Below are positions 1-8,117 of a stretch of DNA of 64,000 nucleotides, piece after piece. The stretch covers positions 1 to 64,000 of the forward strand of contig JANWYD010000022.1 in the NCBI GenBank assembly GCA_025057155.1. The letters run 5' to 3'. Below the pieces are notes generated by a model. It searched no databases. It was not told the origin of the DNA and saw nothing but the letters and a program-made list of their open reading frames with translations. The DNA comes from Chloroflexaceae bacterium. Lineage in GTDB: Bacteria; Chloroflexota; Chloroflexia; Chloroflexales; Chloroflexaceae. Both the position numbers and the translations under genes were made by a program. Every line of letters starts with the position of its first letter. The stretch's first letter is position 1.

Positions 1-43
1 GCTGAGGAGGGGGCGGAGTTACCGAAAAACTTCGTTCACAGAG
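1..43. repeat. Right end of a family-2 inverted-repeat element (cut by window edge)
   Basis: The bases up to 43 end in CTTCGTTCACAGAG, which matches the terminal arm of the elements at 7161-7293 and 21803-22312. They are preceded by the same GTTACCGAAAAA / GTTAGCGAAAAA stretch seen at the right end of the latter. Only the right end lies in the window, so full length and flanking duplications cannot be judged. Confidence 0.6.
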
Positions 44-72
44 TACTTAGCGGCGCATTTTCCAACACCGGT

Positions 73-1215
73 ATGAAAAAGGACTCCCCCGGAGGGGCAA
101 TACCGTCCCGAACGCTCCCATCCGGCGGGCCGGGGCGTAAGGTCAGTCTCAACTTCATCGTTCGCATCGTGGGGATGCTCAGCCTGGCATACATCGGCTG
201 GTCAGTGGGCCGGTCGCTATCCAACCCGCAGCCGGATGAGATGCAGGTGTTTGCGACCCAGTTGTTGATGCTCGCCGGCGCCGGTCTGGGGCTGCTCGTC
301 ACACCGCGCCTGACTATCGAGCCGGTGGAGGAGTTGCTGCGGCGCTCGCGCCACGTGCCCCTGCCCGATCTGCTGATCATTGGCGCGGGAGTGCTGATCG
401 GCCTGGTCTTCGCTGTGCTGCTTGCCGTCCCCCTGGCCTCGTTGCCGCGCCCCTTCGGGCAGTACCTGCCCCTGGCCTGCGCCCTGGTCTGCGCCTATGT
501 CGGCGGAACGATCTTCGCTATGCGCAAGCGTGATCTGAGCGATCTGCTGCGTTCGCTGCGCCCGGCCGCCATGGCGCAGCCCCGCCCCGCCGAGCGGCGT
601 CTGTTACTCGACACCAGCGCCATCATTGACGGGCGCATCGCTGCCGTCGCCCGCACCGGCTTTCTTGAAGGCACACTCCTGGTGCCGAGCTTCGTGCTGG
701 CTGAATTGCAGCAACTCGCCGATTCCAGCGACGACCTGCGCCGCAGCAAGGGACGGCGCGGCCTCGACCTGCTCAACGAAATGCAGCGCCAGTCGCCCCT
801 GCCGGTGGAGGTGCTCAACGTCGAGGTCGCAGGGGCCAGCAAGGTCGATGACAAGCTGATCGCCCTGGCCCGCCAGTACTCCTGCCCGATCATCAGCAAC
901 GACTTCAACCTCAACCGCATCGCCGGCCTGCAGGGGGTGCGGGTGCTCAGCCTCAACCAGCTTAGCGAGGCCGTGCGCCCGCCGGTGCTCCAGGACCAGC
1001 GCCTGCACGTGCTGATCCGCAACGAGGGCAACGCGCGCCAGCAGGGCGTTGGCTATCTCGAAGACGGCACGCCGGTCATCGTCGAAGATGCGCGCCACCT
1101 GATCGGGCAGACCGCCGAAGTAATCGTGACGCGCCTGCACCAGACACAGACCGGGCGGCTCGTTTTCGCCACCATCGCGCCAGAGGCGACCCCGGCGCCC
1201 GCCAGGAGCGGGTAG
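73..1215 (+). CDS. Membrane-anchored PIN-TRAM domain protein (YacL type)
   Basis: Predicted membrane-anchored nuclease of the YacL type. The first ~145 residues hold about four hydrophobic segments. A PIN domain follows, opening with LLLDTSAIIDGR (first acidic metal ligand Asp180) and closing near residue 277 with the acidic SNDFNLN stretch. The C-terminal part (about 310-368) fits a TRAM RNA-binding domain. Domain order and the 380-aa length match the family, whose members are thought to be ribonucleases; the substrate is unknown. The first ATG was chosen although no clear ribosome site precedes it, and a repeat remnant ends only 30 bp upstream. Met35 (nt 175) is an alternative but would cut into the first membrane segment. 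The next gene is a tRNA-quality enzyme on the same strand 227 bp away, so co-transcription is possible but not shown. Confidence 0.88.
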   Translation: MKKDSPGGAIPSRTLPSGGPGRKVSLNFIVRIVGMLSLAYIGWSVGRSLSNPQPDEMQVFATQLLMLAGAGLGLLVTPRLTIEPVEELLRRSRHVPLPDLLIIGAGVLIGLVFAVLLAVPLASLPRPFGQYLPLACALVCAYVGGTIFAMRKRDLSDLLRSLRPAAMAQPRPAERRLLLDTSAIIDGRIAAVARTGFLEGTLLVPSFVLAELQQLADSSDDLRRSKGRRGLDLLNEMQRQSPLPVEVLNVEVAGASKVDDKLIALARQYSCPIISNDFNLNRIAGLQGVRVLSLNQLSEAVRPPVLQDQRLHVLIRNEGNARQQGVGYLEDGTPVIVEDARHLIGQTAEVIVTRLHQTQTGRLVFATIAPEATPAPARSG

Positions 1216-1442
1216 CGCGATTTGGAATTTGGTTTTTATAGCGTTTCTCGAAACGATTGACCCGCAATGATGGCGACGCGAGCGCAGCGCGCCACATGGC
1301 GCAGGGTCCTCTGCAGATCAAGCACTCCGGTCAGTGCTCACGATTGCCGATGTTAGTCGTTGGCGTCCTCCGGGCTGGCGCGTCCGGATACCGGCAACCA
1401 CGCACCGATCCCCGGAACGGGTTCGCCGCAGCCGCGTGCATC

Positions 1443-1907
1443 ATGCGAGCGATCATCCAGCGGGTCAGCACAGCCTCGGTCGAAGTCGAAGGCCAGATTG
1501 TGGGGCGCATCGGCCCGGGGGTGCTGGTGCTGCTTGGCGTCGGCCAGGGCGATACCGAGGCCGAGGCGCAGCTTCTGGCAGAGAAGACCGCTTATCTGCG
1601 GATCTTCGCTGACGAGGCGGGGAAGTTCAACCGCTCTTTGCTCGACACCGGCGGCAGCGCCCTGGTCATCTCGCAGTTTACCCTGTACGCCGATACGCGC
1701 AAGGGCCGGCGCCCCAGCTTCACCGGCGCGGCCCCTCCTGACGAAGCCGAACCGCTGGTCAACGCCTACTGCGCCGCCCTGCGCGCCCTGGGCGTCACGG
1801 TGGAAACCGGGGTCTTCGGCGCAATGATGCGCGTCGCCCTGGTCAATGAAGGCCCCGTCACCATCAGTCTCGATACCGACACCTACCGCATGCCGCGCTC
1901 CAGGTGA
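1443..1907 (+). CDS. dtd: D-aminoacyl-tRNA deacylase
   Basis: Hydrolyses D-amino acids (and glycine) wrongly attached to tRNA, acting as a cytosolic homodimer. The 154-aa product has the family length and begins MRAIIQRV. It carries both active-site signatures: SQFTLYAD near residue 78 and the C-terminal NEGPVTI loop near residue 137. The ATG at 1443 is chosen because the reading frame extends upstream into sequence with no family similarity. No strong Shine-Dalgarno is visible. The 227-bp gap before it contains an AT-rich GATTTGGAATTTGG stretch of a kind repeated elsewhere in the window. Function is confident from the motifs. Confidence 0.93.
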   Translation: MRAIIQRVSTASVEVEGQIVGRIGPGVLVLLGVGQGDTEAEAQLLAEKTAYLRIFADEAGKFNRSLLDTGGSALVISQFTLYADTRKGRRPSFTGAAPPDEAEPLVNAYCAALRALGVTVETGVFGAMMRVALVNEGPVTISLDTDTYRMPRSR

Positions 1908-1982
1908 GCGAACCAGGCAATCGGGTCGTAACAGAGGCGCCCGCGCCCACCGCAGGTGGAGTAAGCTATGGTACGCTCCGGG

Positions 1983-1991
1983 TGCTATAAT
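1983..1991 (+). promoter_or_regulatory. Extended -10 promoter element (TGCTATAAT) before rsbT
   Basis: TGCTATAAT is a perfect extended -10 hexamer, 72 bp before the rsbT start. No good -35 box is seen at 17 bp, which extended -10 promoters can tolerate. The same motif or a close variant precedes glmS, ppa, fadD, smpB and menA in this window. Confidence 0.6.
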
Positions 1992-2063
1992 GCGCAGGCA
2001 AGCGCCACCTGGCCAGCAGCCGCCCACCGGCGCGATTGGCATTCTGCACGGGTAAACCCAGCG

Positions 2064-2492
2064 ATGTCCATCATTTGCCCGATCCAGCAAACCGGTGATG
2101 TATACGTCGCCTTGAGCCGTGTGCGTGATCTGGCGACCGCCATGGGATTCTCCCCGGCTGACCGGGCGCGCATTGAGATCGCCACCACGGAACTGGCGCG
2201 CAATCTGATCGTCCACGCAGGCGGCGGAAGGCTTACCTTCAGCCAGGTGAACGATCCAAGCTATGGCCCTGGACTGGTAATCGAATCGCGCGACAATGGC
2301 CCGGGCATCGCCGATGTGGAACTGGCGTTGCAGGATGGCTACAGTACCGCTCACGGCCTGGGCGCCGGTTTGCCGGGGGTGCGCCGGCTGATGGATGCGT
2401 TCGCGATTGAGTCGACGGTGGGGGTAGGCACGTGGATCCGGGCCGTCAAATGGGTCATCCGGCCACGGCGGAGCAGCATTTATGGATGTTGA
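2064..2492 (+). CDS. rsbT: RsbT-like serine kinase / anti-sigma regulatory ATPase
   Basis: GHKL-fold switch protein of the RsbT/RsbW group (142 aa). It has the N-box ELARNLIVHAGGG (around residues 50-62) and the nucleotide loop ESRDNGPGI (around 78-86), then a glycine-rich G2 region ending GAGLPGVRRLMDAF. In Bacillus, RsbT phosphorylates stressosome proteins and then activates the RsbU phosphatase. Position directly before an RsbX-like phosphatase is typical of RsbT rather than RsbW. The ATG at 2064 is preceded by in-frame sequence with no similarity to the family. The stop overlaps the start of the next gene by 11 bp, which suggests translational coupling. No rsbR/rsbS gene is adjacent; the target may be the kinase two genes downstream (inference). 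Confidence 0.88.
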   Translation: MSIICPIQQTGDVYVALSRVRDLATAMGFSPADRARIEIATTELARNLIVHAGGGRLTFSQVNDPSYGPGLVIESRDNGPGIADVELALQDGYSTAHGLGAGLPGVRRLMDAFAIESTVGVGTWIRAVKWVIRPRRSSIYGC

Positions 2493-3063
2493 GTGGGGGG
2501 CAAGCAACCGGCCAAAACAAGGCCAGGAGATCAGCGGGGATGCGTATGTCATTGAACCGTTTAGCCCCCACGGGCTGGCGGTTTCACTGATTGACGGGCT
2601 TGGCGGCGGCGAAGGGGCGGCATTCGCGGCCCGGAGCGCCGCCGCGGTGATCCGCAGCGCCCCGGCCCAGGATCCGGCTGAGTTGATCCAGCGCGCCCAC
2701 CTGGCGCTGCGAGGCACCCGGGGCGTCGTTATGGCGGTGTTGAGCTACAACTTGCAGCAGCGGAGCGTCAGCTTTGTAGGGGTTGGAAACATCGGCGTGC
2801 AGGTGTACAGCGCGGTTCCGATCAAACCCATTTCAAAAAATGGCATCGTCGGCTACCGGCTGCCAAGTTTGCTCAAGCTCGCCTATAGTTACCATCCGGG
2901 TGACACGTTCGTGCTATACACCGATGGAATATCGAGCGATTTTATCCAGTCAACTGCCCCCGAAAGCGCCGAGGACCCCCAGAGCCTGGCCGAGAGTATT
3001 GTGCGTCGCTACGCGAAGGACCACGATGATGCCAGCGTGGTGGTGGTGCGCATCAACGGATAG
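2482..3063 (+). CDS. rsbX: RsbX-like PP2C/SpoIIE-family serine phosphatase
   Basis: Short single-domain phosphatase (193 aa) of the PPM/SpoIIE type. Metal-site acidic residues appear in SGDAYVIE (about residue 19), LIDGLGGGEGA (about 37-47), LYTDGISSD (about 147-155) and the C-terminal DDASVVVV. It lacks the N-terminal sensor part of RsbU, so it corresponds to RsbX, which removes the phosphates that RsbT places and resets the switch. It overlaps rsbT by 11 bp and ends 6 bp before the large sensor kinase, so the three genes look like one operon. The assignment is strong at family level; the in vivo partners are inferred. Confidence 0.88.
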   Translation: MDVEWGASNRPKQGQEISGDAYVIEPFSPHGLAVSLIDGLGGGEGAAFAARSAAAVIRSAPAQDPAELIQRAHLALRGTRGVVMAVLSYNLQQRSVSFVGVGNIGVQVYSAVPIKPISKNGIVGYRLPSLLKLAYSYHPGDTFVLYTDGISSDFIQSTAPESAEDPQSLAESIVRRYAKDHDDASVVVVRING

Positions 3064-3069
3064 ATAACG

Positions 3070-5775
3070 ATGTACAACGACCTTGCGGCCTGGCTCCAGG
3101 CCCATCGTCTCCATTTGCTCGACAACTGGGCCGCGCGTGGTTTCGGAACGGGCAATGGCGTCGCCAGCACGCCCACTATCGCCGCGCTCGCGCCGGCGGC
3201 GGTCGCGCCGGCAGATCTCCTTACGGCGCTGATCGCCGCGGCTCACGGTGATAGCGCCGCCCTGATCGAGCAGTTGCGCCTGCCGGCTGCCACCCAGAGC
3301 CACGGAGGAGTGGCCGCGAGCATCGCTCTGGCCCGCGCCCTCCGGCAGAGCACCATAGCCCTGATCGACGCCAGCGTAAGCGATGCGGCTGCCGCCCTGG
3401 CCCTTGCCAGCGCGGTCAGCGACCTGTTCGAGCAGGCGGTCTTTGAACTGGTAGAAACCTGGGAAGAGCACACGCGCCGGATCATCGAAGATCGCGAGTT
3501 CATCGCCGAGAGCCTGGAAGTGGCTTCTGCTGCCGCCGATAAGCGGGCCTTGCAACTCCAATCGCTCAATATTATCTCTCGCCAACTCTCCTCGGTGCTG
3601 GAAGAGGACGCCATCCTTCACCTGGTGGTTAATAACATCCACCAGCTTACCGGCGTGGCCCACATCGCCATCTGGCAACCAGATGCCGCATCCTGCCCCG
3701 ACGGCCCGATCCTGGCAGTCCGCCAGGCCATCGGGGTCGCTCAAGCTCGCGTCCCCGAAATGCGCCTGCGGGCGGATCATCCTACCGACCTGGTAGCGCG
3801 GGCCTTTCGGAGCGGCACGATCCAGTTCGACCCATTGCCTGACCCCGCCAGGCAGGAGGCGTGGCTGCAACCTGGCTGCGGGGCGCTCGCCCTGCCAATG
3901 GTGGTGGGGCAACACGTCGTGGCCGTAACGGTGCTGCAGGATCCCGATCCGCTCAATCAACTGCGCCTCCAGCAAGATCTGGCGCAGGGCGTGGTCGGTC
4001 AGGCCGCCATTGCGCTGCAAAACGCCCGGCTCTACGCCGAAATCCGCACCCTGAACGCAGACCTCGAACGCCGCGTAGCCGAACGCACCCGCCAGCTCCA
4101 GGAAGAAAAGGATCGCCTCGCCACGATCTACCAGATATCCACCGAGGTTAGCAGCACCCTGGACCTGGACACCCTGTTAAACACCTCACTCAAGCTGCTC
4201 GCCGATGTGACCAGGGCCGAGCAGGGGGCTATTCTCCTGATCGAGCAGCCTGAGGGTGACGTGCTGGTAACGCGCGCGGTCTTTGGGATGGGAGATGAGG
4301 TTGATCGGTATGTGCGCCTGCCTCTTGATAGCGGCATTGCCGGCCAGGTCGTTCAAACCCGGAGCGGTCTGCTCATCAGCGACGTCTCCAGCGATGAACG
4401 CTGGCTTGCCGTTCCGGGAGGATTGGCATATCCGCCACACGGCGCAGTGGTGGCGGTGCCGCTGATCTTTCAGGGCGAGGTGCTCGGCGTGATCACCCTG
4501 GCGCACCACCAGACCGGCTTTTTCAACGAGGACTACCTGCGGCTGCTGAACGCCTGCGCCGGGGCTATCGCCACCGGCGTGAACAACGCCAACATGTTCC
4601 AGACGCTGAGCGCAGAGTACGAGCGGCGCTCCGAACTGTTGCGCCAGCAACGCACCGAGACGAGTAAAATCAATGCCATTCTGCAGAGTCTCAACGATGG
4701 CGTCATCGTGTGCGACCTGTATGGAAGCATTCTAGCAGTAAACGCGGCCGCGGCGCCGATTCTGCAGCGCAAGTTCGAGGAACTGCTGCTCTGGAACCTG
4801 CACGACCTGCTCGAACGCTACCTCGGCCCGCGCATTATCGAGTTGCCGCTCAACGAACTGCTGCGCCATCCGCTCACCAGCGAGGGTCAACCCCGTATCT
4901 TCACCTCCACCATGCGCGTCGGGATGCGTGTTGTCAGCCTGACACTCGGCCCGGTGCTTAAGAATACTGACGATACCGAGCTGCTCGGCGCCCTGCTGGT
5001 GCTCCGTGACATAACCCGCGAAACCGAAGCCGACCGGATGAAGACCGAGTTTATCGGCACCATGTCGCACGAGTTGCGCACACCGATGACGGCGATTAAG
5101 GGCTTCACGCAATTGCTGCTCATGGGCAACCTCGGCCCGTTGACCCCCACGCAGCGGGAGTTCGTTACCACGATTTACAACAACACCGAGCGCATGATCA
5201 ACCTGATCAACGATGTGCTGGATCTCACCAAGATCGAGTCCGGTAGCATTGAACTGGAATGGCGCTCGCTCCACATGGCGGAGGTGCTGAGCGGGGTGAT
5301 TGCCGAACTGAAGGATCTCATCGCCGAACGGGGCCATCAGTTGACGATCAGCCTGCCGCCGGGTTTGCCGCTGGTGCGCAGCGATGCTCACCGGCTGCAT
5401 CAGATTGTCTACAACCTGCTGATCAACGCAGTAAAATATACGCCCCGCGGCGGCCAGATCTGGGTCGAAGCCTGCGAGCCGGTCATCGCCGATCTGCCTG
5501 ATGAGGTGCGCGATCAGATAGCTTCTGATCGGCGCTATCTGCAAGTGAACATTCGCGATACGGGCGTGGGCATCAGTGCCGAGGATCTGCCGCGCATCTT
5601 CGATCGCTTCTACCGCGCCGAGAATCCCCTGAAGATCGAAGCCGGCGGAACCGGACTGGGACTGTCACTGGTGCGCCCTCTGATCAACCTGCTAGGGGGG
5701 CGCTTATGGGTGCGCAGCACCCTGGGCGTCGGCAGCACCTTCGCCTTCGTGCTTCCCGCAACTGATCCGTGGTAA
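3070..5775 (+). CDS. Sensor histidine kinase with RsbRD-like N-terminus, two GAF domains and a PAS region
   Basis: Soluble 901-aa hybrid sensor. Residues 1-150 are a helical region resembling the RsbRD/RsbR N-terminal (non-haem globin) domain, beginning MYNDLAAWLQAHRLHLLDNW. GAF1 spans about 160-316, a coiled coil about 318-355 (LNADLERRVAERTRQLQEE), GAF2 about 355-512 and a PAS-like segment about 535-650. The HisKA dimer helix has the phospho-acceptor in TMSHELRTP (His667). The ATPase domain (about 765-898) shows NLLINAVKYTP, DTGVGI and GTGLGLSL. No receiver domain or response regulator is adjacent. It follows rsbX by 6 bp. An RsbR-like domain on a kinase downstream of rsbT-rsbX suggests that partner switching feeds into a two-component output; this is inference. 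No membrane segment is seen. Confidence 0.9.
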   Translation: MYNDLAAWLQAHRLHLLDNWAARGFGTGNGVASTPTIAALAPAAVAPADLLTALIAAAHGDSAALIEQLRLPAATQSHGGVAASIALARALRQSTIALIDASVSDAAAALALASAVSDLFEQAVFELVETWEEHTRRIIEDREFIAESLEVASAAADKRALQLQSLNIISRQLSSVLEEDAILHLVVNNIHQLTGVAHIAIWQPDAASCPDGPILAVRQAIGVAQARVPEMRLRADHPTDLVARAFRSGTIQFDPLPDPARQEAWLQPGCGALALPMVVGQHVVAVTVLQDPDPLNQLRLQQDLAQGVVGQAAIALQNARLYAEIRTLNADLERRVAERTRQLQEEKDRLATIYQISTEVSSTLDLDTLLNTSLKLLADVTRAEQGAILLIEQPEGDVLVTRAVFGMGDEVDRYVRLPLDSGIAGQVVQTRSGLLISDVSSDERWLAVPGGLAYPPHGAVVAVPLIFQGEVLGVITLAHHQTGFFNEDYLRLLNACAGAIATGVNNANMFQTLSAEYERRSELLRQQRTETSKINAILQSLNDGVIVCDLYGSILAVNAAAAPILQRKFEELLLWNLHDLLERYLGPRIIELPLNELLRHPLTSEGQPRIFTSTMRVGMRVVSLTLGPVLKNTDDTELLGALLVLRDITRETEADRMKTEFIGTMSHELRTPMTAIKGFTQLLLMGNLGPLTPTQREFVTTIYNNTERMINLINDVLDLTKIESGSIELEWRSLHMAEVLSGVIAELKDLIAERGHQLTISLPPGLPLVRSDAHRLHQIVYNLLINAVKYTPRGGQIWVEACEPVIADLPDEVRDQIASDRRYLQVNIRDTGVGISAEDLPRIFDRFYRAENPLKIEAGGTGLGLSLVRPLINLLGGRLWVRSTLGVGSTFAFVLPATDPW

Positions 5776-6365
5776 ACCCACCTGACTCCGCAGCAACCAT
5801 CCCCGCAAACGGGTCATCGCGCTGCCAGCCAACCGACCTTGCAACAGCCCCGTCGTCAACGTCCGGGAGTGTGACGAACCGTTCTGCACGCGCCGCGGCC
5901 CGCCGGCCCGTCCGGAGCCTGATGATCTTTTAACATTAAATCCGGTATCTCCGAACGCTGCGGGCTAAAGCCCTGGCTAAGCTCATAAACGCCCCTGCGG
6001 GGCTTCCACGTCCTAAACAAGGGCTTATGATCATTAAGAAATGAATCTGGTATAGCCCGCGCAGGCGGGCTTCGCAGCTACAGGGCGAATACCAGTGTAT
6101 ATTCTTAATCTTCATTAGCCCGCAGCATACTGCCGCCGCTTCGTCACACCCAACGTCCGGCGGACCGTCGCTCCGCACGGGCGTGGTATTATACAGACAA
6201 GGTGCAGGCCTCTCGTATAAAGCATACCTTACCGCGAATCGCGCGGAGGAACGGTGGTTCTGAAACGCTCCCCACCCTCCGCAATCCCCGCATGTGCCGT
6301 AGAGGCGAACCCTGTCGCTCTGGAAAGGCACCGTGGCCGCGCTGGCTGGAGAACAAGGACAAGCG
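5776..6365. other. Intergenic region with short GC palindromes
   Basis: No credible gene was found in these 590 bp. The region holds several short palindromes of a kind common between genes in this phylum: AGCCCGC/GCGGGCT at 6054-6071, CGCCCCTGCGGGGC near 5990-6003, and GCTGCGGGCTAAAGCCC near 5957. TATTAT at about 6186-6191 is a possible -10 for the amidotransferase-like gene. Open frames here lack similarity or codon bias. Confidence 0.5.
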
Positions 6366-7121
6366 ATGAAGCCATTGATCGGGATCTCGTGTGGCACGTT
6401 TTACGATCAGGAGTGGTGCCCGCCGTCATTCGGGCATCGCCGGACGTATGTTGACGCCATCCTGCACGCGGGCGGCGCGCCGCTGCTCATCCCTCCCGTG
6501 CCTGACGAGCTTACCCTGCGTATGCTGTTTGACCGCCTTGATGGCCTGTTACTCGCCGGTGGCGGCGACATCGCCCCGGCCAACTATGGCGCCGAGCCTC
6601 ACCCGAACCTGGGCACGGTTGACCCGCTGCGGGACAGCGCCGAACTGCCGATGGCGCGCTGGGCCGTCGCCGAGGGCAAGCCGGTCCTGGGGATCTGCCG
6701 GGGCATTCAGGTGCTGAACGTGGCCCTTGGCGGAACGCTCTACCAGGATATCCCGTCGGAAATCGAGAACGCCCTGGCCCACAACCTCTCCTACGAACGT
6801 GAGGACTGGACCCATCTGGCCCATGAGTTGCGCCTGGCGCCAGGATCACGGCTGCGCCAGTTGCTGGGTGTCGAACGGCTGCTGGTGAACTCGTTGCACC
6901 ATCAGGCGGTGCGGGACCTGGCCCCCGGACTGCGAGCAGTGGCCTGGGCGCCTGACGAGGTCATCGAGGCGGTGGAAGGTACGGGCGAGGGCTTCGTCAT
7001 CGGCGTGCAGTGCCATCCTGAGGCCCTGCAGAGCGGGGCCGACCCGCGCTGGCAGAGGCTCTTTGCCGCCTTTGTAGACAGTTGCGGCACAGGGCAGCGC
7101 CGCGCCGCCCGCGCGGCGTAG
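6366..7121 (+). CDS. Class I glutamine amidotransferase-like hydrolase, peptidase C26 (PuuD-like)
   Basis: Predicted gamma-glutamyl-gamma-aminobutyrate hydrolase-type enzyme (251 aa). The nucleophile Cys sits in LGICRGIQVLNV and the His-Glu pair in GVQCHPEA, with LLLAGGGDIAP as the oxyanion-loop region. It is a stand-alone amidotransferase fold without a synthase domain, which fits peptidase C26. Substrates in characterised relatives are gamma-glutamyl-GABA and similar amides; the one here is unknown. The ATG at 6366 begins MKPLIGISCG, as in relatives. No polyamine-catabolism genes flank it. Confidence 0.85.
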   Translation: MKPLIGISCGTFYDQEWCPPSFGHRRTYVDAILHAGGAPLLIPPVPDELTLRMLFDRLDGLLLAGGGDIAPANYGAEPHPNLGTVDPLRDSAELPMARWAVAEGKPVLGICRGIQVLNVALGGTLYQDIPSEIENALAHNLSYEREDWTHLAHELRLAPGSRLRQLLGVERLLVNSLHHQAVRDLAPGLRAVAWAPDEVIEAVEGTGEGFVIGVQCHPEALQSGADPRWQRLFAAFVDSCGTGQRRAARAA

Positions 7122-7160
7122 ATATCCGACATCAGGAGACCTTAACAGGTCTTGATCTGG

Positions 7161-7293
7161 TCTGTGAACGAAGTTTCCCGGCATTTCCGTCCCCCTTCCC
7201 AACCTCCCCCCGTTGGGGGGAGGCGCCGGACTCCCCCCCCCCGCCGGGGGAGGGCTGGGGAAGGGGCAGGCACCAAAAGACTTAGTTCACAGA
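7161..7293. repeat. Family-2 inverted-repeat element, uninterrupted copy
   Basis: A 133-bp element bounded by imperfect terminal arms TCTGTGAACGAAG (7161-7173) and CTTAGTTCACAGA (ending 7293). The interior is GC-rich and palindromic (CCTCCCCCCGTTGGGGGGAGG). The same ends and interior occur at 21803-22312, where another element has inserted. This copy retains the undisturbed TTCCCAACCTCC junction. No clear flanking duplication is seen. Confidence 0.6.
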
Positions 7294-7298
7294 GCAAT

Positions 7299-7317
7299 GA
7301 AGACCTGTGAGGTCTTC
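7299..7317. terminator. Short perfect hairpin beyond murI
   Basis: GAAGACCT-GTG-AGGTCTTC forms an 8-bp perfect stem with a 3-nt loop, 29 bp beyond the murI stop on the minus strand. No T-run follows in either direction, so a role in termination or mRNA-end stability is only suggested. Confidence 0.4.
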
Positions 7318-7345
7318 AGTTCCGAGGTGGATCGAGCATGGCGCT

Positions 7346-8116
7346 CTAAAGGTCTCGTATACCTTCAAGCGGCAGCGGGGCGCCCCACACCCGCGCGAGG
7401 GCCGGGGCCACCAGGGCGGGATCGCCGGTGGTGGCGCAGCGCATGGTTCCGCCTCCAGGGCCTATGCCAGCGACCGCGGCCATGCGGGCCGTCTGCGCGG
7501 CCACCGCCGGCCCCGTATCAATGATCGTCGCTCCAGGCGCAGCCGCGGCGATGAGCGGGCGCAGCGGCGGAAAGTGGGTGCAGCCAAGCACCAGCGTGTC
7601 CACTCCGCGGGCGCTGAGCGGTTCGACACACGCCGCAACCACCGCGCGCGCCCGTGGCCCATCGAGTTCCCCATCCTCCACCAGTTGCACCATTGCCGGA
7701 CAGGCCACCGTCACCACCTCGGTTCCCCGGGCGAAGCGCTCGCGGAGACGCTGAAAGCGCGCGCCACCCAGGGTGCCGCTGGTGGCCAGCACGGCCACGC
7801 GACCGGTCCGGGTAGCGGCAACAGCGGGCTTCAGCCCCGGCTCCATGCCCACAATCGGCACGCGGAGCCTGGCGCGGAGCGTCTCGATGGCAGCCGAAGT
7901 GGCGGTGTTGCAGGCCACGACGACCACACCGGCCCCCTGCGCGACCAGCCAGGTGGCGCAGGCCAGCGCCCGCGCCTGCACTGCCTCCGGGGCAAGCGGG
8001 CCGTAGGGGCAGTAGGCAGTATCCGCGAGGTAGAGCAGGTCGTGGCGGGGCAACAGCGCCCGCACCGCCCGCGCCACCGACAGCCCCCCCAGCCCGGAGT
8101 CGAAGAGACCGATCAT
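7346..8116 (-). CDS. murI: Glutamate racemase
   Basis: Cofactor-independent racemase making D-glutamate for peptidoglycan. The 256-aa product starts MIGLFDSGLGGLSV. It has both catalytic cysteines in context: VVACNTATSAA (about residue 69) and VLGCTHFPPL (about residue 178). It also has LADTAYCPYG, typical of the family. The ATG at 8116 is only 1 bp after the stop of the upstream VanW-type gene, so the two are probably one operon. This pairs a cell-wall precursor enzyme with a predicted wall-associated protein. Confidence 0.95.
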   Translation of the reverse strand: MIGLFDSGLGGLSVARAVRALLPRHDLLYLADTAYCPYGPLAPEAVQARALACATWLVAQGAGVVVVACNTATSAAIETLRARLRVPIVGMEPGLKPAVAATRTGRVAVLATSGTLGGARFQRLRERFARGTEVVTVACPAMVQLVEDGELDGPRARAVVAACVEPLSARGVDTLVLGCTHFPPLRPLIAAAAPGATIIDTGPAVAAQTARMAAVAGIGPGGGTMRCATTGDPALVAPALARVWGAPLPLEGIRDL

Positions 8117-8117
8117 C

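Noticed and set aside
5936-6397. Possible 153-codon gene on the minus strand in the gap before the C26 hydrolase
   Set aside because: No ribosome site, no similarity, and it runs through intergenic palindromes and into the start of the next gene.
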